Assembly (NCBI GenBank): GCA_036003845.1
Contig: DASYRX010000168.1
Coordinates: 1 to 10,133 of the forward strand
Direction: 5' to 3'
Length of the DNA: 10,133 bases
Origin: DASYRX01 sp036003845
GTDB lineage: Bacteria; Gemmatimonadota; Gemmatimonadetes; Gemmatimonadales; Gemmatimonadaceae
Below the pieces are notes generated by a model, which had not been told where the DNA came from, made no database searches, and worked only from the letters and a program-made list of their open reading frames with translations. The position numbers and the translations under genes were made by a program. Shown here piece by piece: positions 1 to 5,794 of this stretch; positions within the stretch are counted from its first letter, which is position 1; each line of letters begins with the position of its first letter.

Positions 1-221
1 GAGCGTCCCGTCGCTTCGGACCTAAAGTACGCCGCCCGCCGAGGGCCGATGTCAGCAACTGGTAAGGAATGCGTGCGTATGCGCCGAGTGTTTCGACCTA
101 ACGAGGCAGGTCGCCATATCGCCTATTCCCCCCGTGCTCGCGCTACCGTCATGACGATGGCAAAAAAGCGGCGTCAGGTGTTTTGCATCAGGAACTGTGT
201 TGCACCAGCCGTGGCGGCAGG
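1..221. other. Left-edge region with no confident gene
   Basis: Nothing recognisable is encoded here. One plus-strand frame is open from the first base of the window to a TAG at 223-225 (74 codons, with an ATG at 49). Its translation is rich in Arg and Ala, shows no familiar motif, and its end abuts the stop of the opposite-strand small gene. An open frame of this length is not surprising in GC-rich DNA, so I do not call it a gene, although a 3' end of a gene starting outside the window cannot be excluded. The stretch contains one CCTAACG heptamer (97-103) and a perfect 10-bp palindrome cgtcatgacg (147-156). No intrinsic terminator is visible for the small gene that ends at 222. Confidence 0.4.
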
Positions 222-461
222 CTAGCCGCGCTGGGGCCGCCGCGGGAGGAGGCCACGCAAGCGCGCAGCCATACCGGATTGCGTCCAGCGCTGCCACGCG
301 TTGAGCAGCGCACGCGACGCGCGAATTTCGCGGAATGTTGTCCCGCTTGACTGTGGCTCATCGCGCTCGAGTTGCATGAACTCCGACCGGTCGTTCGACT
401 CTCGCTCGAGCAGTTCGAAGTCGCTCAGTCTATCGAGTTGTCGGTGGGGCTCGTTTGGCAT
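222..461 (-). CDS. Small uncharacterised protein, paralogue of the csp-linked small protein
   Basis: A 79-residue protein of unknown function. The reading frame continues far upstream of this ATG, but the protein is supported as real by a gap-free match to the small protein at 2002-2253. Residues 17-69 here align with 20-72 there, with about 18 of 53 identical, including a shared EF pair, a Gly, and a C-terminal LxxAWxRW motif (here LLNAWQRW, residues 52-59) followed by AARxR. The N-terminal half is acidic and the tail is Arg-rich. No signal peptide or membrane segment is visible, so it is probably cytoplasmic. The ATG at 459-461 has no good Shine-Dalgarno sequence; a TTG two codons upstream is an alternative. 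The gene lies behind tetR on the same strand but has its own upstream region with two TetR-like operator sites, so it is probably a target of that repressor. Family unknown; the function is not inferred. Confidence 0.6.
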   Translation of the reverse strand: MPNEPHRQLDRLSDFELLERESNDRSEFMQLERDEPQSSGTTFREIRASRALLNAWQRWTQSGMAARLRGLLPRRPQRG

Positions 462-518
462 CGACAATGTTCGTCGTTGATAATGCGTCTGGCGGCAAAG
501 AACGCGGGCGTCTTTGTA

Positions 519-534
519 TTGACCAAATGGATAA
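519..534. promoter_or_regulatory. Candidate TetR operator, site 3
   Basis: The site reads TTGACCAAATGGATAA and matches the idealised palindrome TTGACCACGTGGTCAA at 12 of 16 positions. It overlaps the proposed -10 box of the small gene. It lies exactly 32 bp from site 4, the same distance that separates the two stronger sites in the tetR promoter. Confidence 0.45.
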
Positions 535-550
535 TACGGAACACTGCCCC

Positions 551-566
551 TTGTACAAGTGGTCAA
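551..566. promoter_or_regulatory. Candidate TetR operator, site 4
   Basis: The site reads TTGTACAAGTGGTCAA. Its right half GTGGTCAA is identical to the right halves of both sites in the tetR promoter, and 13 of 16 positions match TTGACCACGTGGTCAA. It overlaps the proposed -35 box of the small gene at 222-461, a position suited to repression. Confidence 0.5.
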
Positions 567-676
567 AGACAGGACGGTTTGTGTGCTGACAGTCGTTATG
601 ACCGATTGCTGCATGTGGCGTGACGATGGGTCTACCGGCGCAGCAGCCGGTCGGCCACTGGCTGACCCGCCTCTGC

Positions 677-1372
677 TCAACGCGCCCGGAGCCGACGCTT
701 GGAGTTGCGCGCCGCCGGGATTGATCTTGGTATCGCATTGGATCGGCCGGTGACATTGTCGAGCATTTGTGCAGCGACATCGAAGTGATGCTCGATGTCG
801 AGTCCTTTGGGGTCTATCACTGCCTGTAGCGCGCATCCTTGTACCAAGCTCACCGCTACCGCGGCGATGCCGTCGGCTGTCAAACGCTTCGTTTCGCCTT
901 GCCCGTTGCGCGCGCTCCGTGATTCCTGTTGAGGATCCAACATGGGTAGCGTCAGCGCTTTCCAAGCCGCCCTGTAAGCATCGAGCGCGCCACCGATCCT
1001 ATTCCGGATTGGAGCGCTGCGTACGCCGAGGGCCCAGTACTCCAGAAACAATCGGAAGTGTCGGGCTTCGGTCGAGAGGCGGTCCATTTCGGCGCGCAGC
1101 AATGCGTGCAGCCGCTCGGAGGGACGGATAATGCGCTCGACGCCGTACGGTACTCGTAACACGACCGTCGCGTACAGCACGCGGTCGAGCAGGCCGCGGA
1201 CTAAGTCGTTCCTGCTCTTGAAATGAAAGAGCACGGTGCCATGACTGACGTGAGCGCGTACGGCCACTGCCCGGAGCGTGAGCGCGTCCAAACCCTTCCT
1301 TGCCGCGACATCGTATGCGGCACGAAGAATTTCTTCGTGTCGCGTCTCCTCCGACAACTTGCGTCCAGGCAT
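677..1372 (-). CDS. TetR/AcrR-family transcriptional repressor
   Basis: A 231-residue one-component regulator of the TetR family: an N-terminal DNA-binding domain followed by an all-helical ligand-binding and dimerisation domain. Residues about 11-58 form the typical three-helix TetR_N domain. It opens with RHEEILRAAYDVAARKG (11-27) and has the helix-turn-helix at about 31-51, including the VSHGTVLFHFKSR stretch characteristic of the family. The C-terminal domain (about 75-210) diverges as usual, so the ligand cannot be predicted; the last 20 or so residues are a basic tail. The ATG at 1370-1372 fits the family N-terminus, although its Shine-Dalgarno is weak. Two operator-like palindromes overlap its promoter (1409-1456), pointing to autorepression. 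A similar pair upstream of the small gene at 222-461 suggests a second target. An inverted repeat lies inside its early codons (1321-1339). Confidence 0.92.
   Translation of the reverse strand: MPGRKLSEETRHEEILRAAYDVAARKGLDALTLRAVAVRAHVSHGTVLFHFKSRNDLVRGLLDRVLYATVVLRVPYGVERIIRPSERLHALLRAEMDRLSTEARHFRLFLEYWALGVRSAPIRNRIGGALDAYRAAWKALTLPMLDPQQESRSARNGQGETKRLTADGIAAVAVSLVQGCALQAVIDPKGLDIEHHFDVAAQMLDNVTGRSNAIPRSIPAARNSKRRLRAR
1321..1339. repeat. Perfect 19-bp inverted repeat inside tetR
   Basis: CACGAAGAA and TTCTTCGTG form 9-bp perfect arms around a single central base. The repeat sits in codons for the HEEILR part of the TetR N-terminal helix. A one-base centre favours a DNA-level site over an RNA hairpin, but the sequence also has to encode conserved residues, so it may be coincidental. 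Confidence 0.5.
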
Positions 1373-1408
1373 TTTCGACTCGCAGGGTACCTATGCCGTA
1401 CGTTTACG

Positions 1409-1424
1409 TTAACCACGTGGTCAA
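1409..1424. promoter_or_regulatory. Candidate TetR operator, site 1
   Basis: TTAACCACGTGGTCAA is a near-perfect dyad with 7 of 8 base pairs symmetric about the centre of CACGTG. It covers the predicted start point of tetR transcription. With site 2 it forms a longer direct repeat, ccacgtggtcaa(t/c)tga, at 1413-1428 and 1445-1460, with one mismatch in 16. Confidence 0.7.
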
Positions 1425-1427
1425 TTG

Positions 1428-1456
1428 ATGATAGTTGTTATTATCCACGTGGTCAA
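1428..1456 (-). promoter_or_regulatory. Predicted tetR promoter
   Basis: On the minus strand, TTGACC (complement of 1451-1456) and TATCAT (complement of 1428-1433) are separated by 17 bp, a good sigma-70-type promoter. The predicted start is near 1421, giving a leader of about 49 nt to the tetR ATG. The -35 lies inside operator site 2 and the start point inside site 1, the expected layout for autorepression. Confidence 0.6.
1441..1456. promoter_or_regulatory. Candidate TetR operator, site 2
   Basis: TTATCCACGTGGTCAA shares CCACGTGGTCAA with site 1 and lies 32 bp from it, about three helical turns, so two dimers would sit on the same face of the DNA. It contains the -35 box of the tetR promoter. 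Confidence 0.7.
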
Positions 1457-1563
1457 CTGACGCGGAGCGTGACAGAATCCGCTAGCGCTTGCTTGCGGCA
1501 GCAGACCGCCACCACTACGTTTCGAGTAGGCGCCATCCGCGAGAGGGCCCGACGAAAGTCCCA

Positions 1564-1649
1564 GGGTCTTCTTGGAGCCGTGCGCGCTGCAGTACGCCTT
1601 TACGGCCGTGCAGAGGACCCTAACGCGGCAAGACCCTCGAGAGCCGCGT
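1564..1649 (+). promoter_or_regulatory. Structured leader upstream of csp, two hairpins
   Basis: Hairpin one: gggtcttct (1564-1572) pairs with agaggaccc (1612-1620) over 9 pairs, one of them G-U. Inside it, gccgt (1577-1581) pairs with acggc (1602-1606). Hairpin two: acgcggc (1623-1629) pairs with gccgcgt (1643-1649) around a 13-nt loop. Neither is followed by a T-tract, so they are not obvious terminators. Long structured leaders that control translation at low temperature are known for cold shock genes such as E. coli cspA. A similar role here is an inference and requires transcription to begin upstream of 1564. Confidence 0.4.
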
Positions 1650-1722
1650 GCACGAATACAGTTGAATCGCTCAGTACGCGCACTCTCTCTTCCGTGCCGC
1701 TCTCATCACCCCAGGAGTTACG

Positions 1723-1935
1723 ATGCGCATCACCGGGACAGTCAAATGGTTCGATGATACCAGAGGGTTTGGTTTCATCGCCCGACAGAACGGCGACAAG
1801 GACTGCTTTGTCCATCATTCTGCCATCCAAAGCAACGGCTATAAGGCCCTCGCCGAAGGTGAACGCGTGGAGTTCGACGTCGTGCAGGGCCAGGAAGGTC
1901 CCGCGGCGGGGAACGTGACACGACTCATCGCTTGA
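1723..1935 (+). CDS. Cold shock protein (CspA family)
   Basis: A 70-residue single-domain OB-fold protein that binds single-stranded RNA and DNA and acts as an RNA chaperone in the cytoplasm. The whole protein is the cold shock domain: GTVKWFDDTRGFGFI at 5-19 contains the surface aromatics and RNP1, and CFVHHSAI at 28-35 is RNP2. A Cys stands where Val or Ile is more usual, and the second His replaces the common Phe. Length is standard for the family. The ATG is preceded by AGGAG at a 5-nt spacing, the best ribosome binding site in the window. The upstream region has two hairpins, and a small uncharacterised gene follows 66 bp later on the same strand and is likely co-transcribed. Confidence 0.97.
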   Translation: MRITGTVKWFDDTRGFGFIARQNGDKDCFVHHSAIQSNGYKALAEGERVEFDVVQGQEGPAAGNVTRLIA

Positions 1936-1973
1936 CGTTTACAGCGGGCGACTGCGCTCGCCTACCATTCACA

Positions 1974-1990
1974 CACCGCGACACGCGGTG
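1974..1990 (+). promoter_or_regulatory. Hairpin abutting the ribosome binding site of the small gene at 2002
   Basis: CACCGCG (1974-1980) and CGCGGTG (1984-1990) form a perfect 7-bp stem with a 3-nt loop, ending directly before the purine-rich GAAGAGG (1991-1997) that serves as the Shine-Dalgarno for the ATG at 2002. A weaker stem, ggcga/tcgcc, lies at 1947-1962. No T-tract follows either stem. The hairpin could modulate translation or mark an mRNA end or processing point between csp and the small gene. Confidence 0.4.
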
Positions 1991-2001
1991 AAGAGGTCAT
2001 C

Positions 2002-2253
2002 ATGGATCTACCCGGGACAGTGAACTCACGCTGGATCGCCTCGTTAGGCACCGAGCAGCTCCGCGAAGCCGAGGGATTGCTGCACGCCGAATTCCTCAAA
2101 GAGGAGACCGCTGAAAAGGGGCGCACCGGTGCGCGCTATAAGCTGCTGCGCGGGCCCGAATCGCTCGTAAGTGCGTGGAATCGCTGGCTCCTCGTCAGCA
2201 ATGCGGCGCGCACGAGGAAAATAGTCGTTCATCGTTCCGCGTCAGCGCGGTAA
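2002..2253 (+). CDS. Small uncharacterised protein downstream of csp
   Basis: An 83-residue protein of unknown function. Residues 20-72 align without gaps to residues 17-69 of the minus-strand small protein at 222-461. Shared features are acidic residues E22, E24, E35 and E38, the EF pair (30-31), G43, an aromatic at 46, and the motif SLVSAWNRW (54-62) followed by AARTR (68-72). The N-terminal half looks helical and charged and the C-terminus is basic. No signal peptide or membrane segment is apparent. The ATG has a good Shine-Dalgarno (GAGG, 5 nt upstream). The position 66 bp behind the cold shock gene on the same strand suggests co-transcription and perhaps a role in stress or RNA-related physiology, which is inference from context only. 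It carries one CGTTAGG heptamer (2042-2048). Confidence 0.75.
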   Translation: MDLPGTVNSRWIASLGTEQLREAEGLLHAEFLKEETAEKGRTGARYKLLRGPESLVSAWNRWLLVSNAARTRKIVVHRSASAR

Positions 2254-2350
2254 CGGAGCCGTACGGCCTTAGACGTTTTTCAGCGCGTGTTCTGGCAGTG
2301 CCGATGCGGGTGACGCTATCGCCGCCTCGCGGACACGCCAGGACAACAGC

Positions 2351-3664
2351 TCAAGGCCTGGACTTAACGAGACGAAGCAGCGCGATCCTCGGAGCCTCGA
2401 GTTTACCGTCGGCCCGAAGGCGGCCGTTCTCTTCGTAGGCATCGAAGCCGCCGTTCGCGATGAATACGACGTCAGGACCCATGGCTGTGAGATGCGTCGG
2501 CTCGCGGATGCTCAGCGTATCGCGGGCAAGGATCTCCGCAGCGACGATTGCTGATCTGTCGGCGTCAAGCACTAGTGCGACGACGCGATCAGGTGCGACG
2601 CCGTTCTGCACGCCGATCAGCCGGCCGCCGTGAAGAACCATCCCGTCGATGCCATTGACAGCCACATCGGGTGGATGTGCGAGCCAGGAGACCGTGCCTA
2701 ACGCCGCGTCGACGATGGCAATACCGCGCGCATAGTCCGCCACGAACAGCCGCCGTCCGTCCCGGTCCGGCGCAATGCCCTGCGGCGAAAACAGAATGCC
2801 CGGCGCTACCAGAGTCGCCAGCGAATCGCGCCCTTCGCGTATCACGAACAGCATTCCCGCGCGGCCGTCCGAGACGAAAAGATCGCCGTTCGTCGAGACG
2901 GCGATGTCGCCAGGCTCGTGCGGCCTGCCGGCCGGCAGTTCCCAGCGCCCAGTTAGGCGCCCGTCGCGAAGATCGTAGCGGTGAATCGCCGCTCGCCCGG
3001 AATCGCTCGCGCTCCGGCGCACGGCATGCGGCATCCACTCCGTCGATACCCAGAGCCGGTTCCGCGCCGAATCGACGGCCAGGCCAAGAGCGGACCACCC
3101 TCCGTCTCGCGTCAGGTCGATGAAGTCCTGCACCTCAGCGTTAGGCTTGACCGCAACCACTTTGCTGTGTCTGATGCTCGAGACAAGCAGCCTCCCGCGC
3201 GCTGCATCGTAGGCTACGCCTTCGGCGACGAAATCTTTGAGCGGCATCGTCGCGACGACCGTCGCAGTGCCGATAGGCTCAATGTTTCGGCGAAATGCGG
3301 CCGCGAGCGATTTGAAGTCTTCGCGTTGCTGCAAGGGAGTGAGCATCGTATCCGCCGCCAGGTCGAGGCTGAGCCCCATCCGAGCGAGGCGTCCTAACGT
3401 CGCAATCGCTGTGGCAGTGTCGCCTAACCGAGTGCTCGCGCGGGCGACGGCGAGCGCAACCTGCGGATGCCCGTGCAGCAATTCGTCCATCCGCAACAAG
3501 TGCTCTCGTGAGCTACGCCAATCCCCTCGATTGCGCGCGTCGCGGGCCGCGCGATCGTGGTCCATCCATGTCGATTCGGCGCGAGCAGTCTGGGCGCGCA
3601 CACTCGCACCAGCGGTGCAGAGCAGCACGACGAGTACGGCGCAGCGATTCATGACGGAAGGCAT
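2351..3664 (-). CDS. Exported SMP-30/NHL-like beta-propeller protein with N-terminal helical region
   Basis: 437 residues. Residues 1-24 are a Sec signal peptide (hydrophobic core about 8-19, likely cleavage after VRA at 24), so the protein probably acts in the periplasm or outside the cell. Residues about 30-128 are helical and resemble tetratricopeptide-type repeats. Residues about 135-435 form repeated four-stranded blades of the SMP-30/gluconolactonase or NHL type, with blade signatures such as EGVAYDAARGRLLVSS (148-163), GDIAVSTNGDLFVSDG (252-267) and GIAPDRDGRRLFVADY (296-311). Known relatives include lactonases and non-enzymatic binding propellers; I cannot assign a substrate. The ATG at 3664 is preceded by a short AGGG; the ATG at 3652 is an alternative that still leaves a signal peptide. 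It follows the thioesterase gene by 47 bp and is probably the last gene of that operon. Confidence 0.85.
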   Translation of the reverse strand: MPSVMNRCAVLVVLLCTAGASVRAQTARAESTWMDHDRAARDARNRGDWRSSREHLLRMDELLHGHPQVALAVARASTRLGDTATAIATLGRLARMGLSLDLAADTMLTPLQQREDFKSLAAAFRRNIEPIGTATVVATMPLKDFVAEGVAYDAARGRLLVSSIRHSKVVAVKPNAEVQDFIDLTRDGGWSALGLAVDSARNRLWVSTEWMPHAVRRSASDSGRAAIHRYDLRDGRLTGRWELPAGRPHEPGDIAVSTNGDLFVSDGRAGMLFVIREGRDSLATLVAPGILFSPQGIAPDRDGRRLFVADYARGIAIVDAALGTVSWLAHPPDVAVNGIDGMVLHGGRLIGVQNGVAPDRVVALVLDADRSAIVAAEILARDTLSIREPTHLTAMGPDVVFIANGGFDAYEENGRLRADGKLEAPRIALLRLVKSRP

Positions 3665-3711
3665 GACCCTAAAGAAAAGGTCATGTGCGACGCTACGTCG
3701 TCAGAAACGTG

Positions 3712-4227
3712 TCAGCGCGCTGTCGATCCGCCTGTCGAATTTGCCTGAAAGATCAAGCACGTCGTGGTGCCCGAGGCGATCAGCTCGCCCGTCTGGTCTG
3801 TCACGCGTGCTTCTGCCGTCCCGACACGCGCTCCGCGAGACATGATCTTCCCCTCGATCTTGAGCGCACCAGTCTTGTGTGTGATCGGTTTGTGGAAGGC
3901 GACCTTGATCTCGAGCGTGGTGTAGCCCTCGCCCGCCTTGAGCGTCGAATGCACGGCACACCCCATCGCCGTGTCGAGCAGCATCGACGCATAGCCGCCG
4001 TGAACGGAGCCGATCGGGTTGTAGAACGTCTCGTTAGGCTCCGCCCGGAAGACGACGCGTCCGACTTCGACTTCCACCGGCGCGATTGGCATTACTGCGG
4101 ATATCGGCGGCTGGGGATAGCGCCCGTTCAAGATCCCCGTTAGGAAATCGACACCAGCCTGGCCAAGTACTTCACTCAGTGGGACGGTCCCCACCTCTCT
4201 ATTTGTGAGCGGATTTGTCGCGGCCAT
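3712..4227 (-). CDS. PaaI-type hotdog-fold thioesterase
   Basis: A 171-residue cytoplasmic enzyme predicted to hydrolyse acyl-CoA thioesters. Family evidence is the segment FYNPIGSVHGGYASMLLD (68-85). N70, the HGG at 76-78 and D85 have the spacing of the active-site Asn, His-Gly and Asp in PaaI thioesterases, where the carboxylate activates water. The rest follows a hotdog fold: a central helix (about 76-96), then strands including TLEIKVAFHKPI (104-115) and GELIASGTTTCLIF (147-160). It is somewhat longer than a minimal PaaI because of a 30-40 residue N-terminal extension. It starts 7 bp after the decarboxylase stop on the same strand, so the two are almost certainly co-transcribed. The specific acyl substrate is not predictable. 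Confidence 0.93.
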   Translation of the reverse strand: MAATNPLTNREVGTVPLSEVLGQAGVDFLTGILNGRYPQPPISAVMPIAPVEVEVGRVVFRAEPNETFYNPIGSVHGGYASMLLDTAMGCAVHSTLKAGEGYTTLEIKVAFHKPITHKTGALKIEGKIMSRGARVGTAEARVTDQTGELIASGTTTCLIFQANSTGGSTAR

Positions 4228-4234
4228 GAGAGAC

Positions 4235-5794
4235 TCAGTGAGAGCTCGAGGTGGACGCGACGGTGGCCGCCCCTTTCTGGTGAAGCCACGCGCCTTTCTC
4301 CACAGCCTGCTGCACCAGTGCGTCGATGTCCACGGCTTCAGTGCGAAAGTTCACGATGCACGCGCGTATCGCGAAGCGTCCATTGATCACGGCGTTCGAT
4401 GGAAATACGCGTCCTGAGAACTGCAGCTCCGCCATTAGCCGTTCGTTCAGACGATTGAGATACGCCTCGGCGGATGGATCGCCGCGAAGCTCCGGCGGGA
4501 CGTAGCGGAAACACGCGATCGATAGAGCTGGCCGCGGCCCCACCGGCTCGAGCTCGCCGTGTGATTCGGCACAACTATATAGATACTGCGCCAGCTCGAC
4601 GTCATGCGCGATGCGACGCTGATACGCGTCCCAACCATGAGCGAGGAGTGACACCCAAATCTTGAGCGCCTGAAATCCGCGCGAGAATTGCGGACCTAAC
4701 GCGAAGAGATCGACGCCGCGCCCGGTCAGGGCTTTGTCCTCGTAGACGTAGCTGGGATCGATAGAGAACGCATCTGCCAGCGACTGCATGTCGCGCACGA
4801 TGACAACACCGCCGGAGTGCGGCGTGTACAGCCACTTGTGCGGATCGAGCGCGACGGAGTCCGCACGCTCGATTCCGGCGAAGAGGGGCCGCAGTGCATC
4901 GGTGAGCGCGGCCACTCCACCGTACGCGCCATCCACGTGCAACCAGAGCCCGTGCTCGGCACAGACGTCCGCGATCTCATTGATTGGATCGATCGCACCT
5001 GTCGAGACGGTGCCGGCCGTCGCGATCACCGCGATCGGTTTGTGACCGTCCTGGATGTCGCGCCTAACGGCATCGCGCAGAGAGTCCACGCGCATCCTGA
5101 GGTTCTCGTCCGTCGGTATGATGCGCACAGCGTTGCGACCCAACCCCATCATGTCTGTGCCGCGCGTGTTGATATCGTGAACCTGCGACGAGGCATACAG
5201 CGTGAGCGGCGGACCTGTGCGAGTCCCCGACTCGCGGATTGACCAGCCAGCCTTTGCGTCGCGCGCTGCCTTGAGCGCGATGAAGCCGGCCATGGCGCCG
5301 CCTGACGTCACGTAGCCACCGGCCGTCGGCGGTAGCCCTAACCGGCTAGCGAACCAACGACCAAGGTGCAGCTCGATTTCCGTTGCCGCGGGCGAGAGCC
5401 GCCAGCCGCCGACATTCTGATTGAGCGCGGCTGCGATCAGATCGGCCGCAGTGCCCGGCACCGTGCCGGCACCGGTGATGTACGCCATGAACCCCGGATG
5501 TCCGGTGTACGTGGCATGCTCCAGCGCGATCGTCCGCAGCGCCGAGATGACCTCGTCTGTCGAGAGGGGCTCGTTAGGTATCGGTCGTGTGACAGCGGCG
5601 CGAACCTGTTCAGTCGTCGCTCGGCCGCCGACCGGCATCGACGACAACCGCTCGAGCAACTCTCCCCATAACTCGACGATCTGGCCGCCAAAGGCTCGCG
5701 CCCGATCCGCATCCCAGGCGAGATCCCGCACCGGCGCTATCGACGCCCGACCATTGTGGCCAGCACCCTCGGCTACTGTATCCTGCTTTTGCAT
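4235..5794 (-). CDS. PLP-dependent group II (aromatic amino acid-type) decarboxylase
   Basis: 519 residues from the chosen ATG. It belongs to the group II pyridoxal-phosphate decarboxylases (DOPA, tryptophan, histidine and glutamate decarboxylase relatives), which convert an L-amino acid to an amine and CO2. Motifs in order: HPGFMAY (99-105), a Gly-rich cofactor-binding TSGGAMAG (163-170), H206 in the position of the His that stacks on PLP, TAGTVSTGAIDPI (259-271), HVDGAYGG with the pyridine-binding D288, and DPHKWLY with the PLP lysine K320. A Gly replaces the more usual Ala after the Asp. Aldehyde-forming synthases share this fold, so the exact reaction and substrate stay open. The frame extends upstream to a GTG at 5845, but the ATG at 5792-5794 better suits the family N-terminus; neither has a strong Shine-Dalgarno. 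It heads the likely operon with the thioesterase and propeller genes and is divergent from the amidohydrolase gene. Confidence 0.93.
   Translation of the reverse strand: MQKQDTVAEGAGHNGRASIAPVRDLAWDADRARAFGGQIVELWGELLERLSSMPVGGRATTEQVRAAVTRPIPNEPLSTDEVISALRTIALEHATYTGHPGFMAYITGAGTVPGTAADLIAAALNQNVGGWRLSPAATEIELHLGRWFASRLGLPPTAGGYVTSGGAMAGFIALKAARDAKAGWSIRESGTRTGPPLTLYASSQVHDINTRGTDMMGLGRNAVRIIPTDENLRMRVDSLRDAVRRDIQDGHKPIAVIATAGTVSTGAIDPINEIADVCAEHGLWLHVDGAYGGVAALTDALRPLFAGIERADSVALDPHKWLYTPHSGGVVIVRDMQSLADAFSIDPSYVYEDKALTGRGVDLFALGPQFSRGFQALKIWVSLLAHGWDAYQRRIAHDVELAQYLYSCAESHGELEPVGPRPALSIACFRYVPPELRGDPSAEAYLNRLNERLMAELQFSGRVFPSNAVINGRFAIRACIVNFRTEAVDIDALVQQAVEKGAWLHQKGAATVASTSSSH

Larger units (their letters stand above)
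462..676. promoter_or_regulatory. Intergenic control region of the small gene at 222-461
   Basis: This 215-bp gap between the tetR stop and the small gene holds a possible minus-strand promoter. The -35 is TTGTAC (complement of 553-558), the spacer is 16 bp, and the -10 is TATTAT (complement of 531-536), which would give a leader of roughly 60 nt to the ATG at 461. Two operator-like sites at 519-534 and 551-566 overlap these boxes. I see no terminator hairpin for tetR. Short open frames in either direction here show no protein-like features. The promoter boxes are inferred by eye. Confidence 0.35.
1373..1722. promoter_or_regulatory. Divergent intergenic region between tetR and csp
   Basis: A 350-bp gap between divergent genes. 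The tetR-proximal part (1409-1460) carries the tetR promoter and two operators. The remaining 260 bp form the upstream and leader region of the cold shock gene, with two hairpins (1564-1620 and 1623-1649) and a Shine-Dalgarno AGGAG at 1713-1717. I could not identify a convincing plus-strand promoter for csp; TTGCGG (1494-1499) with TACGTT (1517-1522) at 17 bp is the best pair found and is weak. No credible protein is encoded here in either direction. The gap contains one CCTAACG heptamer at 1619-1625. Confidence 0.6.

Noticed and set aside
462..965. Upstream extension of the 222-461 reading frame to position 965, overlapping tetR.
   Set aside because: The extension is antisense-frame translation of tetR and the operator region and shows no protein-like pattern; only the part after the ATG at 461 matches the paralogue.
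1223..1918. Long plus-strand open frame (231 codons) across tetR start, the intergenic region and csp.
   Set aside because: It conflicts with the well-supported tetR and csp genes, its composition is Arg/Ser-rich as expected for shadow frames, and no motif is visible.
2250..2350. Possible terminator after the small gene: palindrome gccgtacggc (2259-2268) followed by a run of five T at 2276-2280.
   Set aside because: The usable stem is only about 3 bp once a loop is allowed, and the T-run is 8 bases away; too weak to call.
2589..3397. Long open frames on both strands inside the beta-propeller gene.
   Set aside because: They are Arg-rich shadows of a GC-rich gene; the propeller frame has a signal peptide, blade repeats and a sensible length.
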